In this document: positions 9,392 to 18,369 of the stretch, piece by piece
Numbering within the stretch: the first letter of the stretch is position 1
Layout: each line of letters opens with the position of its first letter
Assembly: GCF_001304695.1 (NCBI RefSeq)
Contig: NZ_JFAQ01000102.1
Coordinates: 1 to 53,181, forward strand
Source of the DNA: Xanthomonas axonopodis
GTDB lineage: Bacteria > Pseudomonadota > Gammaproteobacteria > Xanthomonadales > Xanthomonadaceae
DNA length: 53,181 nucleotides
Direction: 5' to 3'
Position numbers and translations under genes: made by a program
Notes under the pieces: generated by a model
Seen by the model: the letters and a program-made list of their open reading frames with translations, nothing else
The model's database searches: none
Told to the model about the DNA's origin: nothing

Positions 9392-10201
9392 ATGACTACG
9401 CCCAGTACGCTGTCTGCATTGAGCATCGCCGGCTCCGACTCCGGCGGGGGCGCCGGCATCCAGGCCGACCTCAAGACCTTCGCCGCACACCGCGTGCACG
9501 GGCTGTCGGCGATTACCGCATTGACCGCGCAACACACCCGCGCCGTCACCGCCGTGCATCTTCCACCACTGCCCTTTCTGCAGGCGCAGGTGGATGCCTG
9601 CTTCGCCGATTTCCAGATCCAGGCGGTCAAACTCGGCATGCTGGCCAATGCCGAGGTCATTCATTGCGTGGCCGACCTGCTTGAGCGATATCGCCCGCCG
9701 TTCGTGGTGCTCGACCCGGTGATGGTGTCCACCAGCGGCGCGCGCCTGCTCGAAGATGCGGCACTGGGCGCGCTGCGCACGCGCTTGCTGCCGCTGGCCA
9801 CCCTGGTGACCCCCAATACGCCCGAAGCCGAGCTGCTGACCGGCCGCCGCATCGACAGCGCCGACGCCGCTGAACATGCCACCGCCGCCTTACTCGACCT
9901 GGGTGCCAACGCCGTGCTGCTCAAGGGCGGACATCTGCACGAAGGCGCACGCGTGCTCGACCGCTTCGATGACGGCGTGACCCAGGACGTGTTCATGCAC
10001 CCGCGCCTGCAGGTCGATGCGCACGGCACCGGTTGCAGCCTGTCGGCGGCCATCGCCGCGCAGCTGTGTCAGGGCCTGTCGCTGCTCAATGCCTGCGAAG
10101 CGGCGATCGATTACGTTGCACGCGCCATCCGCCTCGGCCAACGCCCCGGCCACAGCGATGTGCTGGTGCTCGACCACTTCGGCGCCGCGCCCGGCGCATG
10201 A
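9392..10201 (+). CDS. thiD: Hydroxymethylpyrimidine/phosphomethylpyrimidine kinase
   Basis: ThiD phosphorylates hydroxymethylpyrimidine and its monophosphate in thiamine biosynthesis. The 269-residue protein begins with [20 protein letters not shown], the ribokinase-fold substrate and glycine loop, has [14 protein letters not shown] in the middle and ends with [11 protein letters not shown] near residue 211, the anion hole with the catalytic cysteine used by HMP kinases. The ATG at 9392 gives the family N-terminus. No thi-box riboswitch is evident upstream. The stop overlaps the next gene (ATGA). Confidence 0.93.
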   Translation: MTTPSTLSALSIAGSDSGGGAGIQADLKTFAAHRVHGLSAITALTAQHTRAVTAVHLPPLPFLQAQVDACFADFQIQAVKLGMLANAEVIHCVADLLERYRPPFVVLDPVMVSTSGARLLEDAALGALRTRLLPLATLVTPNTPEAELLTGRRIDSADAAEHATAALLDLGANAVLLKGGHLHEGARVLDRFDDGVTQDVFMHPRLQVDAHGTGCSLSAAIAAQLCQGLSLLNACEAAIDYVARAIRLGQRPGHSDVLVLDHFGAAPGA

Positions 10202-11034
10202 GCGTGCAGACCGATACACTGCTCGCCAGCGCTGCAGATGGGCACCGCTGGCAAATCATCCGTTGTGCGCCACCGCACCCGACGACAACGCTGCTGTGGC
10301 TGCCTGCGTTGGGCGTGGCAGCGCGGCATTACCAACCCTTCGCACAGGCGCTCGCGTCCACCGGGGTTGCGGTGTATCTGCACGAATGGCGCGGCAACGG
10401 CAGTAGCACGCTACACCCGTCGCGTGAGCACGATTGGGGCTATCGCACGCTGCTTGCAGACGATCTCCCCGCCAGCCACGCGCTACTCGATATCAATGAT
10501 GCGCAGTTGCCGCGCATTGTTGGTGGACACAGCCTTGGCGGTCAGCTCGCGTGCTGCTATGCCGCGCTGCATCCTGCGCAATTCGCCCAGCTCTGGCTGG
10601 TGGCCAGCGGCTCGCCGTACTGGCGCAATTTTCCCGCCCCGATGCGTTACGGCCTGCCCTTGGCGTTTGGGTTGTTGCCGTGGCTGGCGCGCAGGCAAGG
10701 CGTGCTGCACGGGCGCAAGCTCGGCTTTGGCGGCACCGAAGCACGTAGCCTGATTGCCGATTGGGCACAGATCGGCCGCAGCAATCGCTATCGCGCGGCA
10801 GGCGCGCCATGGGATCTGGAACAGGCACTGGGCCAACTGCGCGTCCCGATCCGCGCAGTGACCCTTGCACGCGACACGTGGGGCCCGGCAGGTGCGCTGC
10901 ACGCGTTACTCAACAAGATGCCGCAGGCACACCCAAACCATGTGCGATTGGATGATGAGCAACTGGGCACACGCAGCGATCATTTCGCCTGGATGAAAAC
11001 GCCTGCGGCCGTGGTCGCAGCGCTGCGCGCCTGA
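10198..11034 (+). CDS. Alpha/beta hydrolase
   Basis: The 278-residue protein has an alpha/beta-hydrolase fold. A nucleophile elbow GHSLGG lies around residue 106, an oxyanion segment LPALGVAARHYQPFA near the N-terminus, and the C-terminal DHFAWM could provide the catalytic histidine. The substrate is unknown. Its ATG overlaps the thiD stop (ATGA), so it is translationally coupled to thiD, but nothing shows a role in thiamine metabolism. The longer open frame upstream lies inside thiD and was discarded. Confidence 0.82.
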   Translation: MSVQTDTLLASAADGHRWQIIRCAPPHPTTTLLWLPALGVAARHYQPFAQALASTGVAVYLHEWRGNGSSTLHPSREHDWGYRTLLADDLPASHALLDINDAQLPRIVGGHSLGGQLACCYAALHPAQFAQLWLVASGSPYWRNFPAPMRYGLPLAFGLLPWLARRQGVLHGRKLGFGGTEARSLIADWAQIGRSNRYRAAGAPWDLEQALGQLRVPIRAVTLARDTWGPAGALHALLNKMPQAHPNHVRLDDEQLGTRSDHFAWMKTPAAVVAALRA

Positions 11035-11114
11035 CCACCACTTCAACGACGCTGCAATTTCACAAAGGGATTGACGGGCCCGTCGGTCGTCCGCATAATT
11101 CCGCTCCTGACGAG

Positions 11115-11191
11115 GCGCCCGTAGCTCAGTTGGATAGAGTACCTGGCTACGAACCAGGCGGTCGGGAGTTCGAATCTCTCCGGGCGCACCA
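11115..11191 (+). tRNA. tRNA-Arg (anticodon ACG), copy 1
   Basis: The 77-base cloverleaf has acceptor stem GCGCCCG / CGGGCGC, anticodon stem-loop CCTGGCTACGAACCAGG with anticodon ACG (read as ICG after deamination), T-loop GTTCGAATC and an encoded CCA end. It is identical to the second copy 93 bases downstream. Confidence 0.97.
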
Positions 11192-11284
11192 TCCTCAGAA
11201 CAAGAAAAAGGCAGCACCAACACGCTGTTTTTCGTTAAAAAGATCCGATCGCCCTGCGTCAGATCTGCAAGTCAAACAAGATAT

Positions 11285-11361
11285 GCGCCCGTAGCTCAGT
11301 TGGATAGAGTACCTGGCTACGAACCAGGCGGTCGGGAGTTCGAATCTCTCCGGGCGCACCA
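11285..11361 (+). tRNA. tRNA-Arg (anticodon ACG), copy 2
   Basis: This is identical over all 77 bases to the copy at 11115-11191, including the encoded CCA. The 93-base spacer is AT-rich relative to the surroundings and contains no gene. A strong terminator follows 14 bases after the CCA, so the two copies are probably one transcript. Confidence 0.97.
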
Positions 11362-11375
11362 ATCTTGAAGAAAAC

Positions 11376-11399
11376 GACCAGCTTGCTGGTCTTTTTTTT
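11376..11399 (+). terminator. Rho-independent terminator of the tRNA-Arg pair
   Basis: The hairpin GACCAGC-TT-GCTGGTC is followed by eight T residues. It is a textbook intrinsic terminator directly downstream of the second tRNA-Arg. Confidence 0.92.
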
Positions 11400-11529
11400 G
11401 CCCGTCGTTTTTGCCGAAGCAGACGATGAGGCGCATCGCACTGGATTGCAGCGTGCCGTTACGTCGGGCGATGCCGATCTCGCAGCGAAACGCTCGCCGA
11501 GGTCACCACAGGCGCCGCATCCAGTGCAA

Positions 11530-12521
11530 TCAGGCCGTGGCAGCAGTCGGGTTCGTGTCGGCAACCAGCGCCACCGGCACCAGCGATGTCACCGGATGCC
11601 CGGCATCGCGCCATGCATCCAGACCGCCCAGCAGCGGCCGCACATCGTGGTACCCGCGCTCGCGCATCCGCGCGGCCAACCATGCTGCGGACACCTCGTC
11701 CGGACACGCGCAGTAGATCACCACGCTGCGGTCGCGCGGCACGCTGGCAAGGATCTGCGCCAGCTGACGCTCGTCGGCGAACACGGCGCCGGGAATCGTG
11801 TATGGCTGCAACTGGCGATAGCCCGGGGCGCGGATATCCAGCACGGTCGGCCGCAGGCTTTCTTCGCCATCCAGCAACGGCACCAGCTCCTCTACCGCGA
11901 TGCGCGCATGCTCCAGCGATCGCAACAGGCTCTGCCGTCGTCGCGAGCGCCAACCGACATAGCCGGCCAGCAACGCGGCCAAGACCACGATCGCGCCCGA
12001 GCCGAGGTCGGACAGCAAGGCGAGCACGTCCTGCACCTGACGTGCGAACACAGCACCCACACTCAGGCCGACCAGCGCCCACAACGCTGCACCGAAGGCG
12101 TCGTATCGCAGGAACGCCGCAGGACGTACCCGCATTGCCCCGGCCATCGGCACCGAGACCATCGACAAGCCCGGCACGAACTTGGCCACTGCCAGCACGC
12201 GCACGCCCCAGCGCGAAAAGAAGCACTCGGTCTGCTTCATGCAGCTGTCGCGCGACAGCGACAGCCGACACAGCGACTGCAGGTGCGGTTACCGAAGCGG
12301 CGACCGGCCAGATACCAGACCAGATCACCCAAGAGACTTGCCGCGACAGACACCGCCAACGCTGCAAGCCCGGCCAGCCAGGCATCGCTGCCACCTTGCA
12401 ACGCATAGCTGGCGCCGACCAGCACCAGGGTCGGCAATGCTGGCACCGGCAGCCCGAGCGACAACGCCAGCACGTTGGCGAACACCAGCGCCAATCCGTA
12501 CTGCTCGATCAAGCCTTGCAT
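11530..12521 (-). pseudogene. DedA-family membrane protein fused to rhodanese domain, interrupted by a frameshift
   Basis: The gene would encode about 330 residues. An N-terminal part (12521 to about 12284) has DedA/VTT features with membrane spans and DLVWYLAGRRFGNRT. A second frame then continues from MKQTECFFSRWGVRVLAVAKFVPGLSM through the rest of the DedA domain into a C-terminal rhodanese domain with the active-site cysteine in VIYCACPDE. Adding one base at about 12282 (GG to GGG on the plus strand) joins the frames as FGNRT-LQSLCRLSLSRDSC-MKQTE, and the total then divides by three. As written, the first frame stops after 94 residues. It could be a real mutation or a sequencing error. 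Confidence 0.85.
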
Positions 12522-12565
12522 GCGACGACCCTGCGCGACGGCGGGCGACCATTATCCGCCTTCCC

Positions 12566-13510
12566 TCACAGCGGCGACTGCCCGGCGGCGACGGAACGAT
12601 ACGTTGCGGCCAAGGCGTGCAACCAGCGCTCGAACAGGCCCTCGCTGCGCAAGGCGCGTCGCCACCAGCTCAATGCCTCTCCCTCTTCGCCCGGCCGCCA
12701 TGCCAGATAAAAGGTTTCGTCGGGCTTGCGGGTTTCCACCTGCACCTCGCGTAGCCGGCCCTGCTGCAGCGCACCGCGCGCATACGGTTCGGGCAGAAAG
12801 CCGTAGCCGGCGCCGGCCAATTGCAGCAGCAGTTTGGTCTGCATATCGGGCACGGTGAGCACATCGCGCCCGGAGAGCAGCCCGACCGTGCGCGGCAGCA
12901 GGCGCCGCGCCGAGTCCGCCACGGCGATCGCACGGTGGTCGGCCAGCTCCGCCGCGCCCAGCAGGCCGGCATCCGCGAGCGGGTACATGGATGCCACGGC
13001 AAACACGAACCGCAACGTGCCGATCGGCTCGGCCACATAGCCGCCACCGCTGGGCCCCTCGCCCGCCGCCACGATCAGGTCCACGCGCCTGTCCAGCAGC
13101 GCCTCCCAACTGCCCGACAACGACTCGCTCAGCACGCGCAGCCGCGTGCTGTCGGCCACGGTGTAGAAGTCCAGGATCTGCGGCTGTAGCAAGGCCGCAG
13201 GCAGCACCGCATCCAGCCCGATCGCAAAATCCGACTCCCAGCCTGAGGCTACCCGCCGCACCCGCACCTCCAGCTCCTGCGCGGCACGCAGCAGGTGGCG
13301 CCCCTCGCGCAACAGCTCGCGGCCAGCCTGGGTCGGCGTGGCTTTGGGCCCCACCCGCGCAAACAGCTGCACACCCAGATCCTCTTCCAGTTTGGACACC
13401 GTGTAGGAAATCGTCGAAGGCACCTTGAACAGCACCTTGGCTGCGCCAGCGAACGAGCCACGCCGGTCGATGGCATCCAGGATTTGCAGCGCTTCCAGGC
13501 TGATTTTCAT
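12566..13510 (-). CDS. LysR-family transcriptional regulator
   Basis: The 314-residue protein has an N-terminal winged helix-turn-helix (about residues 5-65, with FAGAAKVLFKVPSTISYTVSKLEEDLG as the recognition region) and a LysR substrate-binding domain (about 90-295). It is divergent from the pirin gene, 133 bases apart. In E. coli the LysR regulator YhaJ is likewise next to the pirin-like yhaK. A palindrome sits just upstream of its own start and is a candidate autoregulatory operator. The inducer is unknown. Confidence 0.92.
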   Translation of the reverse strand: MKISLEALQILDAIDRRGSFAGAAKVLFKVPSTISYTVSKLEEDLGVQLFARVGPKATPTQAGRELLREGRHLLRAAQELEVRVRRVASGWESDFAIGLDAVLPAALLQPQILDFYTVADSTRLRVLSESLSGSWEALLDRRVDLIVAAGEGPSGGGYVAEPIGTLRFVFAVASMYPLADAGLLGAAELADHRAIAVADSARRLLPRTVGLLSGRDVLTVPDMQTKLLLQLAGAGYGFLPEPYARGALQQGRLREVQVETRKPDETFYLAWRPGEEGEALSWWRRALRSEGLFERWLHALAATYRSVAAGQSPL

Positions 13511-13513
13511 TGT

Positions 13514-13526
13514 TCGAAATTTTCGA
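13514..13526. promoter_or_regulatory. Palindrome in the LysR-pirin intergenic region, candidate operator
   Basis: TCGAAA-T-TTTCGA is a perfect palindrome with a one-base centre, and its flanks extend it to a T-N11-A-type site. It begins four bases upstream of the lysR ATG on the minus strand. LysR regulators typically bind such interrupted palindromes in the shared intergenic region. The position so close to the start suggests autorepression; binding is inferred. Confidence 0.5.
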
Positions 13527-13643
13527 TGATAGCGCCAAAATCTACTCGCTTTTTGTGCCGGACGCAGAGGCGGAGACTACGCATCAAGCCGCTGGACACC
13601 GATTCGCCCAGCGCCAATTCCGAATCTTTCAAGGAGAAGCAGC

Positions 13644-14345
13644 ATGTTGAATGTCCGCAAGAGCGAAACCCGTGGCCGCGCCGAACATGGCTGGCTGTCC
13701 TCGCGCCACACCTTTTCCTTTGCCAGCTATCACGACCCGCGCCACATGGGCGTTGGCCCGCTGCGGGTGATCAACGAGGACAAGGTGCAGCCGGGCGAAG
13801 GCTTCGGCACCCACGCACACCGCGACATGGAGATCATTTCCTACGTCCTGGGCGGCGCGCTGCAACATAAGGACAGCATGGGCACCGGCTCGGTCCTGCA
13901 TTACGGCGACGTGCAGCGCATGAGCGCCGGCAGCGGCGTGACGCACAGCGAGTTCAATCACTCAGCCAGCGAGCCCGTGCACTTCCTGCAGATCTGGGTA
14001 TTGCCCGAGCGTGCCGGCATCGAGCCAAGCTACGAAGAAAAGCACTTCGATGCCGACAGCAAACGCAATCAGTTGCGCCTGATCGCCTCGCCAGGCGGTG
14101 ACAACGGCTCGCTGCGCCTGCACCAGGACGCACGCCTGTATGCCTCGATCCTGGATGGCGAGGCGCGTCTGCAGCAGCCGCTGGCCGAAGGCCGCATTGG
14201 CTATGTGCAGGTGGCCCGCGGCAGCCTGAGCGTCAACGGGCAGGCACTGTCGGCTGGCGACGCGGTACAGATCGTCGGCGAGCCGGAAATCGTACTGGCC
14301 GACGCACGCGATGCCGAAGTCCTGGTGTTCGACCTGCCCAAGTAA
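13644..14345 (+). CDS. Pirin-family bicupin protein (YhaK-like)
   Basis: The 233-residue protein is a pirin-like bicupin. The N-terminal cupin carries the metal-ligand motif FGTHAHRDMEIISYVLGG (His, His and Glu near residues 56-62) and SGVTHSE (His near 100), which are the pirin iron/quercetinase ligands. The second half is a degenerate cupin. It is preceded by the Shine-Dalgarno AAGGAGA. Members of this family have quercetin dioxygenase activity or act as redox sensors; the role here is unknown. Regulation by the divergent LysR protein is likely. Confidence 0.9.
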   Translation: MLNVRKSETRGRAEHGWLSSRHTFSFASYHDPRHMGVGPLRVINEDKVQPGEGFGTHAHRDMEIISYVLGGALQHKDSMGTGSVLHYGDVQRMSAGSGVTHSEFNHSASEPVHFLQIWVLPERAGIEPSYEEKHFDADSKRNQLRLIASPGGDNGSLRLHQDARLYASILDGEARLQQPLAEGRIGYVQVARGSLSVNGQALSAGDAVQIVGEPEIVLADARDAEVLVFDLPK

Positions 14346-14759
14346 GCAACCAGGGCTGGATGGATGGCCTACCCGCCCAGGATTCATGTGCGATGCGCTG
14401 GTCAGTGCCGAAACAGACAAAGCCCGCTCACGCGCGCCTTGTGTTGTGCGAAGCCTCTTGGAGTTGGCCAGCCGTGACATGGCAGCTCGTGGGTCGTGGC
14501 TTGCACCCTGTACCTTCGCACCCAAGATCCATGAGACGGAAATGCGACTCGCGACTGCGGGTTGCGATCTGCGCTTTACAAGTTGCCAATCGCAGTGCGC
14601 ATCATCAGTGCAACGGTCTGTATGTCATCGCAGCGACGCTGATGGCAGCGAATACCTCCGCACCGCAGGTTTGACCACTTGCGCCGAGATGCACTACAAC
14701 GTAGTTGCAAGATCTCAGGGAACATCACTATGTCGCGTATGCGACGCAGTGAACCATCA
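14346..14759. other. Non-coding interval between the pirin gene and the chemoreceptor gene
   Basis: These 414 bases lie between two converging genes. Open frames present on both strands have no recognisable domain and unnatural composition. A short inverted repeat ACTAC-AAC-GTAGT occurs near 14694. I see no clear U-tailed terminator and no RNA gene. Confidence 0.5.
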
Positions 14760-16745
14760 TCACGCCACCCTCGATGTTGCGCGCCGCGCAGCCTGCGCAT
14801 CGACCTGCACTGGCGCACAATCCGCCCCGCCATCCGCATCGCCATTGACCAAGGCGAACAGCGCATCCGCATCGCCTTCCAGCACGCGCGCCGAACGCGC
14901 CAGGTCGCCAACCATTTGCGCCTGGTCGCGCGCCTGCACGCCGATCGACTGCAACGCGGTGTTGGCGCTGGAAATGTCCAGCGCCTGATCATGGCTGGCG
15001 GCGGCGATCTGCTCCACGGTCGCAGTGACGCGCAGTACCGAGGTCACCATGTCCTGCATCACCACACCGGCCTGTTCGGCCAGGCGCGAGCCATCGCCGA
15101 CCTGATCGGTCGCATTGTCGATCAAGGACCGGATCTCCCTGGCCGACACGCTGCAGCGCTGCGCAAGGCTACGCACTTCGGTCGCCACCACCGCAAAACC
15201 GCGTCCCTGCTCGCCTGCCCGCGCCGCCTCGACCGCAGCGTTCAGGGCCAGGATGTTGGTCTGAAATGCGATGCCGTCGATGACCTCGATGATCTGACCA
15301 ATGCGGTCGGTCGCCGAGCGGATGCCGGCGGTGGTCTTGACCACGTCGGCAATGACGTCGGCACCGCGCCGCGCCATCGTTGCCGAGTCTTCGGCCATGC
15401 GCCGCGCCGAACCGGCATTCTCGGAATTGGCCCGCACCGTTGCGGCCAGCTGATCGATCGTGCTCGAGGTCTGCGCCACGGCAGCAGACTGCGTAGACAC
15501 GCGACTGACCAGCTCCTGGTTGCTTACGGAAATATGGTGCGCCTCGCGCTGCACGTTCTGCGCAATGCTCATGGTCTGCAGCATCAAATCGCGCATCCGT
15601 TCGGCCGAACGCACCTGGTCGGTGACGTCGGTTGCGTATTTGACCACCTTGTAAGGCCTCCCGGAGACATCCATGATCGGGTTGTAGGAGGCCTGGATCC
15701 ACACCGCACTGCCATCCTTGCGCAGTCGGCGATAACGTCCCGCATCAAACTGGCCGCTTGCCAGCTTCGCCCAGAACTGCCGGTACTCATCGGATGCGCG
15801 GTAGGCGGCATCCACGAACACGCTGTGGTGCTGACCGATCGCCTCGGCCGCCGGGTACCCCATGATGGTCAGGAAGTTCTCGTTCGCCCCAAGCACGTTG
15901 CCTTCCAGGTCGAACTCGATCACCCCCATGACCTTGTCGATCGCCCGGATGCGCCCGTCCGCATCGGCCGAATCGACCACCTGACGGGTCACGTCGGTGG
16001 CGTACTTGACTACCTTGTACGGACGCCCGTGCCCGTCGAGCACAGGGTTGTAGGACGCCTGGATCCACACCTCCCTGCCGTCCTTGCCGATGCGACGATA
16101 GCGGCCCGTATCGAAGGCACCGCGCCCGAGCGAATCCCAGAACGCGCGATAGGCAGCCGACTGGCGCGTACCGGCATCGACGAACATGCCATGGTGCTTG
16201 TCGCGAATCTCCTCGAGCCGGTAGCCCATCACTTGCAAAAAGTTTTGGTTGGCCGCGAGCACCGTGCCGTCCAGCGAGAACTCGATGACGGCCATCACCT
16301 TGTCGATAGCGTCGATACGCCCCTCGAAATCGGCTGTCTGGCGGACCTGCGCAGTGATGTCGGTGGCGTACTTCACCACGCGATACGCCTTGCCGGATCG
16401 ATCCAGCAACGGGTTGTAGGAGGCATTGATCCACACCTCGTGCCCGCGTTTATCCAGCCGGCAAAAGCGCCCGGCATTGAAGTCGCCGCGCCGCAGCCCC
16501 TCCCAGAAGTGCCGATAGCTTTCGCTGTCGCGATCTGCGGCCGTCACGAACATGCGGTGGTGCTGACCGACCACCTCGTCCAGCCGATACCCCATCAGGG
16601 CCAGAAAGTTCGGGTTTGCATCCAGAATGCGACCGTCCAGGTCGAACTCGATCACCGCCATCACCCGGTCCACCGCTGCCACCTTGTGGTGCAGCCCGCG
16701 ACCCCGGAAGGAGAACACTCGTCCAAGCAGGTGCGATAGGCGCAT
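14760..16745 (-). CDS. Soluble methyl-accepting chemotaxis protein with three PAS domains
   Basis: Starting at ATG 16745 gives 661 residues. Three consecutive PAS-PAC units of about 122 residues (about 22-140, 145-262 and 267-385) each begin with DKVMAVIEF-like sequence and end with VVKYATDIT or VVKYATDVT. The C-terminal signalling domain (about 400-600) contains the conserved hairpin around [20 protein letters not shown]. No transmembrane segment is visible, so this is a cytoplasmic receptor resembling Pseudomonas BdlA, which has two PAS domains, possibly sensing redox, oxygen or a small ligand. An in-frame ATG at 16910 would add 55 residues with no recognisable feature. No C-terminal CheR-binding pentapeptide is seen. 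Confidence 0.9.
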   Translation of the reverse strand: MRLSHLLGRVFSFRGRGLHHKVAAVDRVMAVIEFDLDGRILDANPNFLALMGYRLDEVVGQHHRMFVTAADRDSESYRHFWEGLRRGDFNAGRFCRLDKRGHEVWINASYNPLLDRSGKAYRVVKYATDITAQVRQTADFEGRIDAIDKVMAVIEFSLDGTVLAANQNFLQVMGYRLEEIRDKHHGMFVDAGTRQSAAYRAFWDSLGRGAFDTGRYRRIGKDGREVWIQASYNPVLDGHGRPYKVVKYATDVTRQVVDSADADGRIRAIDKVMGVIEFDLEGNVLGANENFLTIMGYPAAEAIGQHHSVFVDAAYRASDEYRQFWAKLASGQFDAGRYRRLRKDGSAVWIQASYNPIMDVSGRPYKVVKYATDVTDQVRSAERMRDLMLQTMSIAQNVQREAHHISVSNQELVSRVSTQSAAVAQTSSTIDQLAATVRANSENAGSARRMAEDSATMARRGADVIADVVKTTAGIRSATDRIGQIIEVIDGIAFQTNILALNAAVEAARAGEQGRGFAVVATEVRSLAQRCSVSAREIRSLIDNATDQVGDGSRLAEQAGVVMQDMVTSVLRVTATVEQIAAASHDQALDISSANTALQSIGVQARDQAQMVGDLARSARVLEGDADALFALVNGDADGGADCAPVQVDAQAARRATSRVA

Positions 16746-17795
16746 CACGTCAACATCCGAGATATGGTTCACGTCCTTAGCGACCCATGCGTCGGTTACT
16801 TGACCCCCACCACGTGCCGCATCTACAGGGCGGTTCAGATGTGTAAGGCAGAGGCGGCGCGCTCTGCGCGCAGCGTTAATGACACCCGCCTTGAGTTCCT
16901 TTCGTGGCATCCCGGGCAGGCGATCGCTATGGTGTAAGACTCAATCGCTGCACTGCCAACCTCGATCGCCGGACATCGATAGGCTTTTCACGCTAGGTCA
17001 TCGATCCTGGTCTTGGTTTTGGTCTTGATCCTTACTCCTTGATGATTCAGACGAGTGGATTGGTGCACCGATCCACTCACGGCAGCGACAGATCAATGCT
17101 CAATCTTTAGCGTGGAAGCAGCGCTGCCATTCGCCTGGCGCCTGCATGCGCAGAGCAGCAGAAACCGGAAGCGTCCAAGACGCCATCGATACGAGGCTTT
17201 ATCGCTTACGTCGGCGCCTCTCGCTCGATGCGCCGCACGGCACGCTGGCGTACAAGACGTTGGATTGCCGCCTCATCGCGTGTCGTGCGCCCATGCCTGC
17301 AAGCGCATGCCACAACCATGCGGATGGAACGACATGTCGCAGAGCTGCGCCGAGATCTGTCGGACTGGCAGCGAGCAAGCAGGGCAAGACCTCTTCGTAA
17401 GCAAGCAATGCAACTCGCGATCGCACTGCAGGCGCCTAACGCCTGACTATCGACTGTAGAGCGATGCGAGCAGACAAGGTCCTCGCCAACTAGCAACTCT
17501 CATGCTTGAGATGTGTGAGCTGGTGAGAGACGCGAAAAATCGTGGCAAACCTCCGGCCAGCAGTCGAGCTCAGAGCCGGCCCTTCCGCAAGCACTGTTGC
17601 CACTGGCGACGCGCACAGCATTACCCTTTCGCCGCGCAGGCTGCTAGCCAGAGTACGCTCCAGGACGCGTCTGCAGAATCGAGCTGAGGTCAGCGAGCAC
17701 CTGCGGATGCCGCAGAAACCGGAACGACGCTCAGTGCCGCAGTGCCGGGCGACGCTCTCAACCCAATATCGCCTTCTCGACGAACGCACGGCACA
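16746..17795. other. Long stretch without a supported gene
   Basis: About 1.05 kb between the chemoreceptor start and the tRNA-Ser terminator has no convincing gene. The open frames (longest about 134 codons) are rich in Arg, Cys and Ser, resemble nothing I know and lack good ribosome sites. Composition is less GC-rich than the neighbours, with TTGGTCTTGGTTTTGGTC-like runs near 17005. The first 165 bases could alternatively be the N-terminus and promoter of the chemoreceptor. A strong hairpin lies at 17053-17078. Degenerate remnants or a small RNA are possible. Confidence 0.45.
17053..17078. repeat. Perfect hairpin in the non-coding stretch
   Basis: GAGTGGATTGG and CCGATCCACTC form an 11-bp stem (one G-T pair) around the loop TGCA. 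No T run follows on either strand, so it is not an obvious intrinsic terminator. It could be part of an RNA or a protein-binding site. Confidence 0.5.
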
Positions 17796-17833
17796 AATAA
17801 AAACGCCCGCAAATCATTGATTTGCGGGCGTTT
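17796..17833 (-). terminator. Rho-independent terminator of tRNA-Ser
   Basis: A 15-bp perfect stem AAACGCCCGCAAATC / GATTTGCGGGCGTTT with loop ATT lies just downstream of tRNA-Ser (minus strand). It is followed on that strand by TTTTTATTTG. Confidence 0.93.
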
Positions 17834-17840
17834 AGAACAC

Positions 17841-17933
17841 TGGCGGAGCGAGAGGGATTCGAACCCTCGATAGAGCTTTTGACCCTATACTCCCTTAGCA
17901 GGGGAGCCCCTTCAGCCACTCGGGCATCGCTCC
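17841..17933 (-). tRNA. tRNA-Ser (anticodon GCT)
   Basis: The 93-base class II tRNA has acceptor stem GGAGCGA / TCGCTCC, anticodon loop CTGCTAA with GCT, a long variable arm, T-loop GGTTCGAATCC and an encoded CCA. It lies just downstream of csrA on the same strand, an arrangement also found in other gammaproteobacteria. Confidence 0.97.
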
Positions 17934-18017
17934 AGTTTTTTGCTACCTGCCGCAGTGTCTGTGGCAGGCCGCGAAGAATACCGGGTAAGAGGGGCTAACG
18001 TAAACCCTTGACAACGA

Positions 18018-18230
18018 TCAATTCGAAGAATTGTCGCCGTGATGTGCGCCGGAGGCAACCGGCTCATCCCCACGCTGGATGCGCTGATAGATTTCTTCGC
18101 GATGCACAGCCACATCCTTGGGTGCAGTGATACCGATACGCACCTGATTGCCCTTGACGCCGAGAACCGTCACGGTGACCGAGTCGCCGATCATCAAGGT
18201 TTCGCCTGCCCGGCGAGTGAGGATCAACAT
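18018..18230 (-). CDS. csrA: Carbon storage regulator, RNA-binding translational regulator
   Basis: The 70-residue protein is a full CsrA/RsmA. It begins [16 protein letters not shown], with Arg6/Arg7-type RNA contacts, and has [17 protein letters not shown] and HREEIYQRI with the second RNA-binding arginine. CsrA dimers bind GGA motifs in leader mRNAs to control virulence, motility and metabolism. The C-terminal tail after residue 55 is disordered, as usual in this genus. It lies between alaS and tRNA-Ser. It has a 139-base gap upstream to alaS, so it may have its own promoter. Confidence 0.96.
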   Translation of the reverse strand: MLILTRRAGETLMIGDSVTVTVLGVKGNQVRIGITAPKDVAVHREEIYQRIQRGDEPVASGAHHGDNSSN

Positions 18231-18369
18231 TTTGTAAATCTCCTGGAACCGGTGGATTTCCCACCAGCATCGACGGCCTCCTGAGTGAGACGCGTCCTAC
18301 GTAAAGGGAATAGACCCGAAATGGTAGCGGGACATCCTGCTAGCCAGCAAGGCATAGCAGGACAAGTGT

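Noticed and set aside
14679-16739. 686-codon plus-strand frame opposite the chemoreceptor
   Set aside because: It is a GC-skew shadow; the PAS and MCP motifs on the other strand are unmistakable.
17132-17160. Plant-inducible promoter box (TTCGC-N15-TTCGC)
   Set aside because: Only a single TTCGC half is present here; no second half at the required spacing.
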